This document shows, in pieces, positions 29,296 through 40,773 of a stretch of DNA of 64,000 nt. Position numbers and translations under genes: made by a program. Every line of letters begins with the position of its first letter. The first letter of the stretch is position 1. The notes below the pieces were generated by a model. That model worked only from the letters and a program-made list of their open reading frames with translations, searched no databases and was not told the origin of the DNA. The stretch is from Krasilnikovozyma curviuscula. Its lineage: Eukaryota > Basidiomycota > Tremellomycetes > Cystofilobasidiales > Mrakiaceae. Where the stretch lies: positions 62,001 to 126,000 of the forward strand of contig MVAQ01000008.1 in NCBI GenBank assembly GCA_014825775.1, in the 5' to 3' direction.

Positions 29296-30143
29296 AGCTG
29301 TTTCAAGCTGCTGTGTAGCTGGATATACTAAACTGGAAGAGGGAAGTGCGTTGGATCTTCGTTGAGAGACAGAAATGGGCTGCGATTATGAAGGAACGTC
29401 GACTGATGGACTTGGCTGTTGCAAGGATCTGGCTGCCGATTGAACTGGACTGGATGCTGTTGCAAGAGGTGTTGCTGAGAGGTTGGACCCTTCCCCAGTT
29501 GACTGCAGGGGGTGGTTGAGAGGAGTGAAATGAAGAACCAGAAAGGGAGCAGAGACAAATGAAAACATTTGAGTTTTTTTAGGACGTGTGCCTCCCCAAA
29601 CCAAAATTAAGGATTGACGCCCGTCAGACTAACCACCCTTTCGAGGCCAGTCAAAAAAGCCATTGGAAAACTCTGCTTGAGTGCTTTCTTTCCGAGGCAC
29701 TCTAACAGGGAAACGTCACAAGCCACCAGCGAGATCTCAGTTTTCAAGTTGCATAAATGAGCGGGGCGCGCTGGTGACGCACCTGAAACACGACCAGGAA
29801 AGGGGAAAACTTTCACTGATACTAATTTAAAAGGAAGCGATGTGATAGAAAAAAAAAGGTCCCACAAGTGATGTGCAAATGCTAGAATTCCTTTCGTTCC
29901 ACGAGATAATGGACATGGTTTTCAGAGCAAGCAATGTGCGTTCATACAACATCTGGCGAAGAAGCGAATAGAGATGAGATGATAGCGATAGAGAGCAACA
30001 GCAGAGAAGGGGGACACTTACAAAACGGACAGAGCTATAAGCCAACTAACAATAAAAACATAAGAAACAGAGCATGGAGAAAGCACGAGGGCGAACATCA
30101 CTGGCGCGGTGGTTGGCGGCGGGCAGGCCCCAGGGTATACCAT
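29296..30143. other. Intergenic region OPT / PDE1
   Basis: About 850 bp upstream of the OPT gene and downstream of PDE1. No coding signal recognised. The OPT promoter should be here. Confidence 0.4.
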
Positions 30144-31876
30144 TTAAAAATCTATTCTCATGCCCGCAACAACCTCGATCCAATCAACTCCCAATACATT
30201 ATTATCCATCTTTTTGACTTCCCGGAGAATGGCCCTCCTCGCAGAGCCCATGGTGCCCGACCCGTCGTCGGGGAAATCTAGATCCTCTTTACAGTGCATC
30301 ACGCATATCTTGACACCCTGCAGTGGCTTTAGGGTGTGTTGTAGATGGTGGTTTTGAACAATGGTGGTGGATACTGCTGGGGGCGTGATAGATAGGGACG
30401 ACACGATATCAGATAGGACGTGGAGTTCGTCGATGAGGTGCTTGGGCGTGAGGTGGCCATAGAGCTGCGAGTCCGGTCGAGATGAGAGGTATGAACATTC
30501 AATCTTGTTGAAAAGAAGAGCAAATATATGTTGTCAAGCTCTGTAGCAGCCACCATGCGAGGACACAGCGAACTCACAAAGATGGTATCCAACAGCCCAA
30601 GGGCAATTTTGCTGGCCGTTACCTCCCACACACGCTTTAGCCGAGGCTGAGCAGACACGCAATCCGGTTCTACATCCCCGAAGAACAAGAATTCTTTCGC
30701 AGTGTTGTCATTCCGTATAAAGAATGCCGACGATTCATACGACTTTGGCGATTGGGCCTGCGACCCCGTGGACACCTCCGAGCTGCTTGCCGAGAGCGGG
30801 GTTAAGTCCGTCTTCGTCGAGGACTCTTTGTCATGCTGATGGTGATGCTGGTCGTTGTGCAGGTGCTGAAGGTGCGGCATGGTCGATTGTCGATGGTCAA
30901 TGTGACAGCAAGACGAAGAGGCAGATGCGATGCCGTGTGAGACAGGAAGCGAGCACACTGAGAACGGTGTGACGGGCAGCGTCGTATAATGCAGCGGTGT
31001 TTCTGATTGATGGTGACCCGGTAAACTGGGAACAAACAAGAAAAATAGCTCAGAGACACATCCGAAAACGTGGGAGGCTTCTGCGTGGGGTCGGGGCTTT
31101 TTTTGCCATTGCTCATTTCAAGCGAACAGGACGCCGGGTATCGAGAAGGGGCAATCTTTTTGGTAAAAAGCACTCACATTTGGAACAAGAGAGCTCTTCC
31201 CAGCCCTTGATGCATATCCCAGCCTGCTATGTCAGGCCACACACCTCCCCCAAATACAACTTCCAAGTTGTTGAGCGTCTCGATCGACGCGAAGACGTTC
31301 CTGGTGCTGGGACCATTCAAGCCAGCGGTACCCATGACGAGAGAAGCGACGTGGTCCAGGTGAGCGTGCGTGATGAGGTATGATTGGACGTATGAGAAGA
31401 GTTCGGCTGCTTTGCCCAGCGGACTGGATTTCGAAGGCGGGAAGCAGACGTCTGGGAAGAGCGCTGGGTTGGTTTCGATCAGACGAGCTAGAGCTCCTAC
31501 ACCTGAGCCTGAAGTGAAGAAGAGGTCAGTCGTTGCTTGAAGTAGATGTTAGAAGCGAGTCGAAGCTGATTACCTCCTTCTACCATCAGTGTACCGTCTG
31601 CCCACTTGGACGAAGCCGCTTTTAACAGATATCCCGATCTGTACCGAAGAAAATTGTCAGTGTCAGCTCAAGTAGGTTAACGAAAAACATTTTAAGAGCT
31701 CACAGGTCAGTTTCCATGGGTCCACCTGTCCAGAATAAACAAACATCATTAACTCAGGGCTGCCCGCAGAACGAAATGACATCAACGGAAAAAGAGGGCG
31801 ATAGAAGCTCACCACCAGATCCAACGACGACGATGCTGAAGGAATTGGAAGATGAAGGGCTATCATCTTCATTCAT
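30144..31876 (-). CDS. PDE1: cAMP phosphodiesterase, class II (low affinity)
   Basis: Hydrolyses cAMP to AMP and so damps protein kinase A signalling. The metallo-beta-lactamase fold is unrelated to animal PDEs. Six exons: 31876-31813, 31725-31704 (22 nt), 31638-31574, 31508-31178, 31025-30578 and 30503-30144, 429 residues. The class II signature is present as THAHLDHVASLVMGTAG. It is preceded by the fold's N-terminal glycine-rich strand (VVVGSGGGPMETDLSGYLL). The later motifs SLPVSHG, FLFFGDVEPD and IFIECSY follow, and then KICVMHCKEDLDF and GSARRAIL near the C-terminus. Between SHG and FFIRND is a loop of roughly 60 residues rich in His and Ser (HLHNDQHHHQH). The start MNEDDSPSSSNS is the only ATG that fits. 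Confidence 0.92.
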
Positions 31877-33638
31877 TGCTCTTGGTCACTTCTTATCGTG
31901 TGAGAGAACCGATACTTTTAAGGTTCCAGTGAGTTAATAATGATGGCAGCCGTTTCGAGTTCAAGTGCTTTGGTGCTAGGTATAAGCTTGATTTGAAGGG
32001 ATGGGAAGGGTTTAAGGAGAGGACTGGGATGCTGAGGTAAGTCTTCTTTGACAAGGTTATGAGTGACAGGATGGGATTGAAATGAAAAACTGGACGCTGG
32101 ATTTCAGCAAATGAGGCGGTATGTCTCGCGGCGGGCTACAGAGGAATCGAAAGCGCAGAGGTGAACTGAGGACTGGGGCACGATACGAGAAAAGAAGATT
32201 GAGCAGAATAGGGCAAAAGCAATGAGATCAGCGTCGTGTTTTGGTCGGTGAGAAGAGACCGGCGTCGGAAAAGGAAACTAAACCTGAGCCGGCGGTGGCG
32301 ACATACGTAAACAGCGGACATAAAAAAACCCATTGTTCTTTCGCAGCCTTTTTAAGTCAGATCTGCATATCTTGAGTGCATGTCTCAAGAAATTCAGAAG
32401 ACATGCATTCAAGGTATGCAGAACTTGTAGCAAAAGTTGAATAGCTGGCTTGAAACTTATAAGGAGAGACCGAGCAGGATTTGTTTTGACAAAGCTGGAG
32501 TAACTCGATGACAATGGCTGCACGCTCAAGCATAAAAAACTTACTTGTGGGATTAATTCCAATCAAACCAATGGACCTGCTCCGATTCTGAGTGCTTCTA
32601 AAAAGCCCTTCCGACAACTACCGACATCAATCAGTTTTGCTACGAGGGGAAATCTACGAGCTGAAAGTCCACATACAAATCTACCTCACCTCAGACAGAT
32701 TCAGATGAAGAGGAAAAAAAAACCCGGGCTACAGAGGAGCAAAGAAAGCTCTTCTACTTGTACAAAGAGAAGGGAAATTTGTGTCAGTTTGCATGCGCGG
32801 CGAAGATAATGGAATTGACCCGCTTAGTTGGTCATCTCTGATAAGACATATTAGAGAACAGAGAAAACAAAAGAAATAACTTAAAGGACTGTTCGCTCCT
32901 GCCCTCCGGGTTTTCTATTTCTTCTCCTCTTGGCGCACAGCACGTTCCTGCTGGAGGACCGATACACTCCCTACGAATGTTGTGACACCTGTACATGCCG
33001 TCTCTACAGCCCCCATTGAAAGAGAAAACCGCGATGCAGAAGCTCGAAAGCACACGGCACTCACGTAAAGGCGGTAATGATTTCTGCAGTGTGAGTTTCG
33101 GCTCCAGTTCTCAAACCTGGCTGTAAACTGCAGATGGTGAAGTTGACTCCTAGCAGACCTCTTCTTCAATCATTGGTTAGCGAATGTCTAAGTATCTCCC
33201 ACAGACTTCTGGATACGGTGGTGAGTGTTGGTTGGCACCTTCGACCGTGTTTCGCAGAGCTCGAGCGCTTGTTCGCGCAGCTTCAGCTGTTGAAACACTT
33301 CCCCCTTCGTTCTCATCTCCTCGCCTGGTTCTCATCTGAACAAAAAATTCGAAGTCGCCATCATCATCATCGGGATCCTCTTAAATATAGTTTCGACGGC
33401 CCAGGAGCGGTTCGGATCGACGTCATGCTTTGTTTATATTTTCAGTGCCTGACGGCCCGCACTGTCGATCCACTAGTCTCGACGGCTTTCACACTTTTCA
33501 CCACCAGGACAGCTACCGCAAGATGTTCAGGTGACAGTTCTTTCCATCTAGGGATATAAGGCCCCCATCGAAAGAGGTTTTTCATAGCCAACCCACACCG
33601 CACGTCTGAAATTGAAGTTGTCTGCGGCGCAACTCAGA
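31877..33638. other. Long intergenic region, possible unannotated small gene
   Basis: 1.76 kb. No recognisable protein, but a minus-strand segment around 32.9-33.2 kb reads as plausible short exons with a clean GTGAGT donor (see findings). The rest is featureless. Confidence 0.35.
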
Positions 33639-34718
33639 ATGCCATTCATTTCTCTCATCGTTGCTTCACTTTCACTGGTTGCATTTGTCAGGTCGAAAAA
33701 TATTCCTTCCTTCATCCTGGTTGGAGATTCAACCACCTTCAACACCACAATTCCGAATTGTCAGTCTTTTCTCTTGCGTCCCTCACGATACCGTTGTGCC
33801 ATCGAATCACTCGCTGACAGTTGCCACTAACCACAAACACTGCAGCAGGAGGCTGGGGTAATGGTTTCTGCTCTTCTCTCGAACCGTCCATCTACTGTGC
33901 CAACTACGCCATGAACGGAGCGACTACTGGAACCATTGTCACCGCTGGCAACTGGGACGCTGCGCTCGCTGACGCGAACAACAAAGTAAAGGAGGGCCAC
34001 CATGTGTTTGTCACTCTCCAATTTGGACACAGTAAGTCCATATTCTCTGTGTTGTAGTAATTTGAGAACTCAACAAGCTGTCTGTCGGCTGCAGATGACA
34101 TGAAGATCGCACCACCGTCATCCATGGGTGCTAACCTCACCAGATTCGTACAACAACTCAACGACATCAACGCGACTCCCATCCTCCTCACCTCCCTTGC
34201 AAGACGAACCTTCACCAACGGAACCCTGACAGATACCCTACAACCCTGGGCCGACGGTACGCGACGTTCATTTTGCCTCTCTTCTCGCCAGTGGACTGAC
34301 ATCTCCTACAGAAACCATCGCAGTAGCGGCCAACACCTCCTCAATTCTCCTCGACCTACACGGCGCCTCCCTGGCGTACCTCGCTAGCATCGGTCAGAAT
34401 GCATCGTGGGTGCTCAATCGTCTGCCCGCCGACTACACACATCTCGACCTCGGCGGTCAGGCACTGTTCGGAAGGATGGTCGCTGATCTGATGAGTATCT
34501 TCGTCGGCTTTGGGGAGAAGTTTGGTCTGGTTAGTCCGATCGTCACAAATGATGAGCTGTCGAGGGCCATCTGGACGGGTAAGCAGTACGTCTTTGAGGT
34601 GAGTTGAGACGCGTATTTTTGCGTAAGTTTCGATGGTAGCTGATGCGTCTTGTTGCAGGCTGTTTGTCCGTCGTACAACGCTTCAGAGTGTATCGGTGAC
34701 CAGCCGCGACCACAGTAG
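33639..34718 (+). CDS. Secreted SGNH hydrolase, rhamnogalacturonan acetylesterase-like (CE12)
   Basis: Removes acetyl groups from pectic rhamnogalacturonan. Five exons: 33639-33759, 33846-34031, 34095-34256, 34312-34598 and 34659-34718, 271 residues. A signal peptide is clear (MPFISLIVASLSLVAFVRS). The SGNH blocks are all visible: nucleophile Ser in LVGDSTT, glycine block MNGATTG, the G-x-N-D block QFGHND (across the 34031/34095 junction), and the catalytic D-x-x-H in ADYTHLDLGG. Several N-x-S/T sites fit a secreted glycoprotein. Cysteines near the C-terminus (CPSYNASECIG) could form a disulphide. CE12 is the closest family I recognise. Another acetylesterase specificity is possible. Confidence 0.88.
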
Positions 34719-35478
34719 ATATTTTCGCTCGGACACCTTGTAGATACCAATCATCCTTACAAAGGATCTGGTTGCACTTCATACCAGGCGAGAGTAGAAT
34801 AAGAGAGTTGGAGCAGAGCAAAACCGAGACGAGACCCCCGTTCGTTTACTACGACAAAGTAGCGAACATCGCCATCATATTGACACGAGTAAGTACTTAC
34901 TAAAGGACGTACTCACAGTCAACAACAGCCTCATGGACACTCACCAGCTCGACCCTATACTACGGGATGATGTTATCTCTCTTCGCCAGTCAATCTTTGA
35001 GCCCTGCGATCCTGTTTTGTTTAAGGATGCAAGTTGAGCAGCATCGACTATTGTTTGAAGAATCTCTAACCAAATCCTTAGAGTTCGAGAGTAGATTTGG
35101 CGTAACGATGAAAAGTGTGTAAGAAGAAATGGGCAAGGATCTCAGCGCGAACTGATTGAAGACAGGACAGGTTCTGCTGGCCAACCGAACCCGAATCCGT
35201 CCAACCCATGGGAGACTAAGGATCTGGTTTTGTAAAGGAAAGAGAACGTTTGCGTTGATGAGCTTGAGGAGTCTGATTTCCAGCGTCTCATTCCTGCAGC
35301 TCGATCACTTCAGGTACTTCGAAAAAGGTAAACGAGAGGTCCGAGAACCAAATTCTAACCTGGCTAAGGCAAGAGTCACTCATTTATAAGACATCTCGCG
35401 CACGAGGACCTAATTGGTCTAATCAATGTGTCGGCAAATGCAATAAATCCACAGACAAACTATCTCCTTCTGCCCCTT
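34719..35478. other. Convergent intergenic region
   Basis: 760 bp between two convergent stop codons. Presumably 3' UTRs. No gene recognised. Confidence 0.4.
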
Positions 35479-36048
35479 TTAGATCTCCCAGTCGTAAGCA
35501 AGGAGATCCTCCTTGAATTCAGCAATAGCCTTGACGATGTTTACGTGAGCTTCAGAGACGGCGTATGTCTGGAGAGCTTCCCTGCTTGAGAAGACCGAGT
35601 AGAGGCCCTGCAACGAGAAGAGGAAGTCAGCCGACATGGAACTCGAAGGAAACAAAACAGAGACATAAGCCTTACATATTCAAACCCTTTCTCTCGTCCT
35701 GGAACCACAGGAGGTCCGACACTGGCAGTGTCCCACCCTTTTAGTTATCAGCAGATCGACAGGACAGGCCTTCGTCAGCGAGCATTTTCTTTCGGGAGGC
35801 CTCCGGAACAACTCACCTTGGGTTTCAGTAACCAGACGACCAATGGTGTTCTTAGCAGCAGTCAAATGAGCATCAAGGGCTGACCCAGTGAGACCAGCTG
35901 GTCTGGTAAACTTCCAGAGCTGCACATAGAAAAACGGGGAGAGGGAAGCAGAAGAGAAGAAGTCTCTGGTCAGAACACAATGTTTGATCTGTGAAGAGAA
36001 TGAGAAGACCTGGGGGGGACGCACTACGATGTGAACAATTTTTGGCAT
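35479..36048 (-). CDS. Stress-responsive A/B barrel (Dabb) domain protein
   Basis: Small dimeric alpha/beta-barrel protein, 105 residues, four exons: 36048-36025, 35919-35817, 35737-35676 and 35607-35479. The opening strand PKIVHIVLWKFT and the central GLYSVFSSREALQTYAVS followed by HVNIVKAIAEF match the Dabb family. Residues between strands (GPPVVPGREKGFEYGLY) are also typical. Members are stress-induced or act as small polyketide-cyclase-like enzymes. The function in fungi is generally unknown. The first exon holds only eight codons and supplies strand 1. Confidence 0.85.
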
Positions 36049-36442
36049 TTTGAACTGAGTTGCAGTGAGATACAGCTGTCACTGATTCGTTTGGACGGAA
36101 GAGCGATGATGAGTTCCAATTTACTCGATTTTCTCTCTCTCTCATTTTTTTACGAGAATATGATAGAAAAACATCCCATTTACACCTTTCCGGTCGTTTC
36201 TGGTCGTTTGGAAACGGATGGACAGGGAGGAGAAATAGTCCAACCCATCTCAATCTTCGCGAGGTCGCGGCAATCAACAAGCTTCGGAGAGAAAAAAGAT
36301 TATAGAAACTACAACAACGGCTAACTAAACGATGCAAATGCTAGATTTACTAAAGCTACAGTAACGACTGTCGTTTAATATCTACAGCGAGCGAGAGGCA
36401 AGCTTGAGCCTCTCTATGCCGCTTATAATCGGGGAGATGACA
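36049..36442. other. Intergenic region
   Basis: About 390 bp between the Dabb gene start and the hydrolase stop, both minus. Nothing recognised beyond the Dabb promoter region. Confidence 0.4.
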
Positions 36443-38398
36443 TCAAAAGCATCGGTCCAATCGTTGGGTTAGGAATGCGTTGGTATCTGGTGCATTATCC
36501 ATGTAGAGACTGTGACAAGCGGCATTCGTGAGTGATTTTGCTCCGAAGATGAGCATCGGAGATACGGAACACGTACTGGTGTCCGGCTCGTTCTATAACT
36601 ACAGTCTTGGCTTGTTTATTTCCGTTCCTTCTCATATTTCTCACAACTTCTTGCCCCCCAGACTTGTCCATCCAGTCCTAGAACGGGTCCAAGTTTGTGT
36701 CAGTTCGAGATCCCATAGAGGCAGACAAAGAACGGAACAGCGCAAACTAACCTTCGCACCATATACGAATCCAACAGGAATTTTGATATGGTCCATCCTA
36801 TCCGCCAATGGCCACCTCGCAAATGCCCCCGGTAATAACAGTATCGACACGCAGTATTCACCACTACCTTTCAAACAGGTGATGTTGAGGAGGTATTCTG
36901 CAAGGTCTGCTTGGAGGGAAGGAGGTAGGGCGTTGAAGCGATGGCGAGAGTACTTGGCAATGAGTACGACACCGACAGGACCTAATTTTCGGATGGCACT
37001 GGAAGAGAAAAGGTGTTAGAAAACCAAGACGCCTGTAGCCGCGCCGGAGACACAACTCACCCTAAGGGACTCTTGTCAGTCTCCCACATCCTAAGAAAGG
37101 GCCATATTCGCAAGTGAGTATAATTAAAGCGATTCTGAGGATCGAAGTAACATCTCACCAGGCGTAGAATTTTCTCATTGTGGGTCCACTATTCCCTCTC
37201 GGACCTTTAAACATCTGGACCTTCCTCTCAACATTCGGATCGTCGAACTCGTCATCTTCATCCTCCTCATCGAACCCATTGCCCTCAATCGCGACGATTC
37301 TTGGCGATATATGAGGAGATCCAACAGGTGTAGGAAGCATCGAGGATGGCGCCGTGCTGATATCCGACGCCAGCATACCATGAGAACCATTGTCTTCTTC
37401 CCCAATCGTCATTTCTTTAGAACAGTGTCCTTTCTCAAGTGCATTCGGTGACTCGTTGCTCCTGATGCGATGTTGTGAGGTCTCGAATTCACCTTCGATC
37501 TCTTGCATCAACCCGGGAACATCTGCCGTTGCGTCCGCTGTCGATTTCTGTCTGGATGGAGTGGAGCTTCCAGATTTATTAGGAGTGGAGGGCTGGGGTG
37601 GTGCTGGTACTCCAGCGGGTGAAAGAAGGACCAAGGAAGATACGAGGTCTGGATACCTTAAAGCGAACGCAGCGCAGAGGTATCCACCCAACGAATGGCC
37701 GATGAGGTTGACCTTCGATAGTTTGTTGGATCTTACGAATTCAACTAGAGGATCTAGGAAGAAATCCTCAGCTTTGAGGACCATCTCTTCTTCGTCCTTA
37801 GAATGTTTCCGAGCCTTCTTAAAATACCTGGGAGATGCTCGAGTGCTGACGCCGAGTCCATACCAGTCCATGATGAAAGCTCGTCTACCGTTCTTGACTG
37901 AAATCACAACAAGAAGTATGAAAAGTCAGTTTAAATGAGAGAAACAAAAGCAAGTCCGTTCGAGCTCACCAGCAACATCACCGACTGTTTCCAAGTTTTC
38001 GTAAAAGAACCCGATCCCCAAGCCATACCCAGGAAGCATAATATCAGCCTCACCACCTTCCACCCCAAAGTTTTCTACCGTAGAGATCTCAAGAACGTGA
38101 AGATGACCCTTCCCATTCTGAAGTTTAAAGTCGTATGATCGACCAACTTTGTGGTCTGGTGCGAGGGAATTAGGGATTGGTTCGTTGGAAGGTATAAAGT
38201 ACGATAGCCGGCTATGATTCAAACGTTATAGAGCTCTTCAGCATGGTCTGGCAGCGAGATGACAAGGTTGCGACTGACGACTGACCTGAGTAGACGTTCT
38301 TCGCTTTCTTTTGCCGCCTTGACACCAACTTTCGTCCAAGCTTTCAATGTACCTAACCCAGAAGGTATACGACGGTCCCCATGGTTATAATCAACCAT
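36443..38398 (-). CDS. Alpha/beta hydrolase, ABHD4/5 (CGI-58)-CLD1/ICT1 family
   Basis: Lipid hydrolase or lysophospholipid acyltransferase family that includes yeast Cld1 (cardiolipin deacylase) and Ict1. Seven exons: 38398-38286, 38211-37970, 37897-37159, 37090-37061 (30 nt), 36998-36752, 36677-36577 and 36509-36443, 512 residues. The oxyanion/strand region LPGYGLGIGFFYENLE leads to FIMDWYGLGVSTR. The nucleophile elbow is GHSLGGYLCAAF. FVYGAKDWMD carries the likely acid, and the catalytic His lies in ERAGHHLYMDN (across 36577/36509). That segment also forms the H-x4-D pattern of CGI-58-like acyltransferases. Between the elbow and the cap domain is a disordered, acidic insert (EDEDDEFDD). 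Mitochondrial versus lipid-droplet location cannot be told. Confidence 0.88.
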
Positions 38399-39289
38399 AA
38401 TTAGAGCCTATTTGATGAGATTTGGGCGAATCTGATTGTAGTGAAGACCAGTAGACGCGCAGTACGAGTGCACCTCGCGCACAGTCAATGCGACAGGTGT
38501 TGACACCAGGTGGGAACGCAGGGATAATAGACTGACAGAAAGGAGTTCTGGCTGGTGTGTGAACTGAAAAGAAAAAGGAGCCAGAGAATTCGGTGGGGTT
38601 AGTTACTAATCTCAATGGCGGTGGTGTCGCATAGCAAAGCAGTTCAAACTCTAGCGATGCGAGTCCCACACGACCTCCAGAGAACATAAGTGAGTCGGTG
38701 TACAAACCTAAGGGCTCTGATCCAAGACTTCACGAGAGTATGTGAAATGCCTGAAGGAAGCTCAATAGGTGTCAAAGTCAGACAAAAAGAGCTCCAAAGC
38801 ATTTCAGCACATAGAACCGCCGAACTTACTATTCCTCACAGACTGGCTATTCTCTCAGATGCTGGTCTACTTCCTCCTCGGATCAAAGGGGTTAATTGGG
38901 TTTGTTAGGAGTGAAGTAACAAAATTCTCGTCACTGGATTCCAAAAAGCATTCGTCGTCCTCTCGCCACAGGCAGCGGAGGCTCTCGCTTTCAAGCTATT
39001 TTTGCTCGAGCGCCGAGCGCGCGTTCTCTCCTCGCCTTTCGCGCTTTCAAGTTGGTCGTGGTGAAGGGAAAAAGTTCGTCATCCATTACGAGAATATCAA
39101 AGGTTGTTGTTGCTTTTTAGTTCTATTTACAACCAGCCTCTTGATTGCCGTTTCCCGCTACCACTTTCACTTTTGCAGCTCCTCTCCGCTTACTCGGAAA
39201 CCTCCTCTCTATGTCAGGCGAAGGATCCTAGATTTATTCCTCATCAGCTGGTGGGAAGTACTGATAGAAGAGAAGGACAACACAACGGT
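38399..39289. other. Intergenic region hydrolase / COX5
   Basis: About 890 bp. A 174-codon plus-strand open frame exists (38769-39293), but its translation has no domain character, and it overlaps the end of the COX5 reading frame antisense. Treated as non-coding. Confidence 0.4.
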
Positions 39290-40773
39290 TTAGCAAGCTT
39301 GAAAAAGTAATAAACTGATGGTAAGGGCAGGTAAAACACGAACCTCATCAACAATCTCATCAACAACCTCAGACTTGTCGAGGACGAAACCAGGTGGTTT
39401 GGGGAATTGAATGTGACCCTTTCCGGTATAGCCTAGAGGTTGAAGGTAGACAGTTAGTCACAAAGGAAACGCGCCTTCTCACACAAACTTCAAAGCAACA
39501 AAAAAATCGAGGTGGCCGAACACGTACCTTCGGAAGAGATACCAGAGATAGGATTGCTCTTTTGTCTCAACATGAGCTCGTTGGTAGCAGCCTGCCATTC
39601 GTAGTTGAAGGATCTTGGTGGTGGTGGGGAGAGGTATCGGATGGTCTTGAAGATGATGTAGGCGGTTGCGATACCACCGGCAACACCAGCGAAGATCAAT
39701 GGCTTCTTCTCAGCAGCAAGCTTTGGTTTACGCCATCTGTTGTTGTTGATGGTATTGTGATGTTATTAGTGGTGGTAGTGATGGTAAGAGAATTGTAGAA
39801 TCAAGGTAGTGATGTTTGCGAGCAGAAGTTGGCGGTAGGTAGTTGTGTTGAGCGCATAGCAATAAGGTTGGGTAGTTTTAACCAGAGGATGTTGTAAGAG
39901 TATGTGCAGATGATTTTGGAATAAGATGGGGCAGCGTTTGAAGAATTGAGAGGAGGCCAAGGCGAGGAAGAAGAAGATTTCGGAGAGCGTTAGTTCATGC
40001 AAATCAAGGGGCCACCTTCTCCCATTTCAAAGAAAAAGAAGAGCCGTACCCATGTGGACCGTAAGAGATGAACCAGACTATTATAGGATCAGACAAAGCA
40101 TTGAAGAGGTTCAATCAGAAAACATTCTCGAGAAGAAAGGGAAGATGGTAGAATTTCGAATGAGGAGTGAGTAATGCCTTCAGGCAACCAAACAGCCAGC
40201 TGAATAGGTGATTCCAACGACATATTGGATGTCCCAGACGTCGTTCATGCAGACTCTGCCCATCTTGTCATTATCATCAGCCGAAGGAAGAGCTTGACGA
40301 GCAGACAAGGAGCGTGCGGAAAAAGTCGACGGCGCTTGCTCAACTCGACCTTCCCACTGTTTCTACAATCACTACTCAGTATGACCGCCTTGATATCCAT
40401 CTCCTATACCATTTGAGCAAGCCTGACGTTGTCGTCGATATAGAAGCAGCTTCCAAAGCGTCCAAGGGATGGCGACGAAAAAGAGGTAGGTATACTCACA
40501 TCCCTTCTTGTCGACGGAGCTGAGCTTCTTCCAGTCAGCCTCCTGGACGTCCTTGGTGTGTTCGTACAACCACCACTTCTGCTTCTTGGAGTAGCCCTCC
40601 CAGGACTTCTCGATATCAACCAACGAAGGGTAGACACCTCCTGGGAAAGGGTTTTCACCAGACGGCTTGGCTGGCTTGTACTTGTAAGGCCATGGGTTGG
40701 TTGCGACACCTCTAGAGAGGTTCAAGGTAACCTTGGTCGACTTGAGGAGGGAAGAGGGGCGAACGAGGGACAT
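39290..40773 (-). CDS. COX5: Cytochrome c oxidase subunit 5 (mammalian COX IV homologue)
   Basis: Nuclear-encoded structural subunit of respiratory complex IV in the inner mitochondrial membrane. Four exons: 40773-40500, 40077-40050 (28 nt), 39736-39528 and 39432-39290, about 217 residues. A basic presequence (SLVRPSSLLKSTKVTLNLSR) is followed by the matrix part (VDIEKSWEGYSKKQKWW), the conserved FISYGPHG from the tiny exon, RKPKLAAEKK, the single membrane helix FAGVAGGIATAYIIFKTIRY, and the intermembrane-space tail FNYEWQAATNEL ... NPISGISSEGYTGKG. The last part, after DEIVDEV, is not conserved and the true stop could differ if another splice exists. Two introns are unusually long for this window (about 420 and 310 nt). 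Confidence 0.88.
40186..40286 (-). ncRNA. Candidate C/D box snoRNA inside COX5 intron 1
   Basis: On the sense strand of the host intron, a C-box-like CTGATGA (complement of about 40274-40280) lies about 85 nt before a D-box CTGA (complement of 40190-40193). Short complementary flanks (CCTT / AAGG) could form a terminal stem. The host intron is several times longer than typical here. The C box lacks the usual purine at position 1, and no rRNA target was tested. Confidence 0.3.

Noticed and set aside
33134..33559. 141-codon plus-strand open frame before the acetylesterase
   Set aside because: Odd composition, no domain, and it ends just before the start of a well-supported gene.
38769..39293. 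174-codon plus-strand open frame
   Set aside because: Translation has no domain, compositional bias is not protein-like, and it overlaps the end of the COX5 frame antisense.
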